From Pontiellaceae bacterium (GTDB lineage Bacteria; Verrucomicrobiota; Kiritimatiellia; Kiritimatiellales; Pontiellaceae): a stretch of DNA of 54,268 bases. Location: positions 1 through 54,268 of the forward strand of contig JAFGVP010000059.1 of NCBI GenBank assembly GCA_016937945.1. The letters are read 5' to 3'. Under the pieces are notes generated by a model. The model saw only the letters and a program-made list of their open reading frames with translations, made no database searches and was not told the DNA's origin. A program made the translations under genes and the position numbers. This document shows positions 53,921-54,268 of the stretch, piece by piece. The first letter of the stretch is position 1, and each line of letters starts with the position of its first letter.

Positions 53921-54209
53921 GCTTTGGCTCCCCTGCCAAAATTTATTTGCGGCAAATATTCAAATCAGACTCAAATGCCTTTAACCGGTGCGTACCTTAA
54001 AGAGACAAAAAGCAAAAGGGAAGCCCTGGACACCACCGAATAATCACCCAGTATTTTCTAACCTATTTTGCTGTAAGATCCACTGCAGAAAGCACAACGG
54101 AATGAATCCATTCACCCCCCGAAACACCCCCGGAAAACAAATCGAAAAAAAAGTAACAAAAAGCACTTGCGCGTAAGCCGGAAATCAATACTATGTCGGC
54201 TCTTTCAAC
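53921..54209. other. Intergenic region with palindrome upstream of WecA-like gene
   Basis: No gene is visible. ATTTGC-G-GCAAAT (53945-53957) is a 13-base palindrome 25 bases upstream of the WecA-like start on the minus strand, a candidate operator. The rest is AT-rich with an A-run at about 54145-54153. The tRNA promoter lies at its right end. Confidence 0.4.
54167..54194 (+). promoter_or_regulatory. Promoter of tRNA-Asp
   Basis: A -35 TTGCGC (54167-54172) and a -10 TACTAT (54189-54194) are separated by 16 bases. Transcription would begin about 8 bases before the tRNA 5' end, near 54201. Confidence 0.6.
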
Positions 54210-54268
54210 GGGGGTGTAGCTCAATTGGTTAGAGCGCCAGCCTGTCACGCTGGAGGTTGCGGGTTCGA
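54210..54268 (+). tRNA. tRNA-Asp (GTC), 3' end outside window
   Basis: Acceptor 5' strand GGGGGTG, then TA, D-arm GCTC...GAGC and an anticodon stem CCAGC/GCTGG with loop CTGTCAC. The anticodon is GTC, reading Asp codons. The T-arm begins GCGGGTTCGA where the window stops. About 15-18 bases of the mature tRNA are missing. Confidence 0.95.

Noticed and set aside
1..54268. CRISPR arrays, complete prophage or replication origin
   Set aside because: No regularly spaced direct repeats, phage structural genes, or dnaA-box clusters were seen on reading the window.

Overview
The window is a 54 kb chromosomal segment of a Gram-negative, motile or chemotactic bacterium. It has porin-type outer-membrane proteins, periplasmic metal uptake, a methyl-accepting chemotaxis protein, FloA/NfeD and undecaprenyl-phosphate sugar transferases. 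The overall feel (a short secreted protein with a lineage-style C-terminus, and an anaerobe-style 4Fe-4S protein plus cupin pair) suggests the Verrucomicrobiota/Kiritimatiellota group. That placement is inference from memory, not a search. The DNA looks moderately GC-rich throughout.

Layout. 0.2-5.1 kb: a membrane-organisation operon (NfeD-like, bactofilin-like membrane protein, FloA flotillin, small membrane protein) running into an inositol-monophosphatase-family enzyme and a methyltransferase. 5.2-8.7 kb: a heterodimeric ABC exporter. 8.8-13.2 kb: a secreted seven-repeat propeller protein, a chemotaxis receptor and a porin. 13.4-16.1 kb: a secreted-protein pseudogene, endonuclease III with an unusual cysteine pattern, and a 4Fe-4S protein plus cupin pair preceded by a Crp/Fnr-type palindrome.

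16.1-24.8 kb is the most coherent block. It is a nine-gene minus-strand NAD operon: pncB, nadE, a Nudix hydrolase, pncA, pnuC, nadR, an ADP-ribosylglycohydrolase, KptA/Tpt1 and the NrtR regulator last. Genes are mostly overlapping or a few bases apart. A perfect 7+7 bp inverted repeat sits just upstream of the pncB ribosome binding site and is a strong candidate NrtR operator. The operon joins nicotinamide and nicotinamide-riboside salvage to an enzyme that spends NAD on RNA or DNA 2'- or 5'-phosphates (KptA) and enzymes that could remove or recycle ADP-ribose (ARH, Nudix). The ARH gene carries one in-frame TAG.

24.9-28.8 kb: an orphan membrane-anchored protein with a Crp/Fnr regulator, then a decaying stretch (DUF302 gene with an in-frame TAA, an intact dual-specificity-type phosphatase, and a zupT start fused to a transposase-like tail). 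28.9-33.2 kb: a heme-type sensor kinase with a receiver domain, hemB and a small flavin-type protein. 33.2-39.6 kb: one 2,152-residue helicase-nuclease, probably a defence gene, lying between hemB and hemL. 39.9-42.6 kb: hemL and a glycosyltransferase fused to two STAS domains. 42.6-43.3 kb: transposase remnant and a second copy of a 305 bp repeat. 43.3-47.3 kb: a zinc-type uptake operon. 47.3-54.3 kb: coaD-rsmD, a membrane protein, proBA, a WecA-like fusion protein and the start of a tRNA-Asp.

Three genes between 13.4 and 27.7 kb are each broken by a single in-frame stop, one of each stop codon, while both halves remain recognisable. This is either recent gene decay or base-level sequence error, and should be settled before conclusions are drawn from them.
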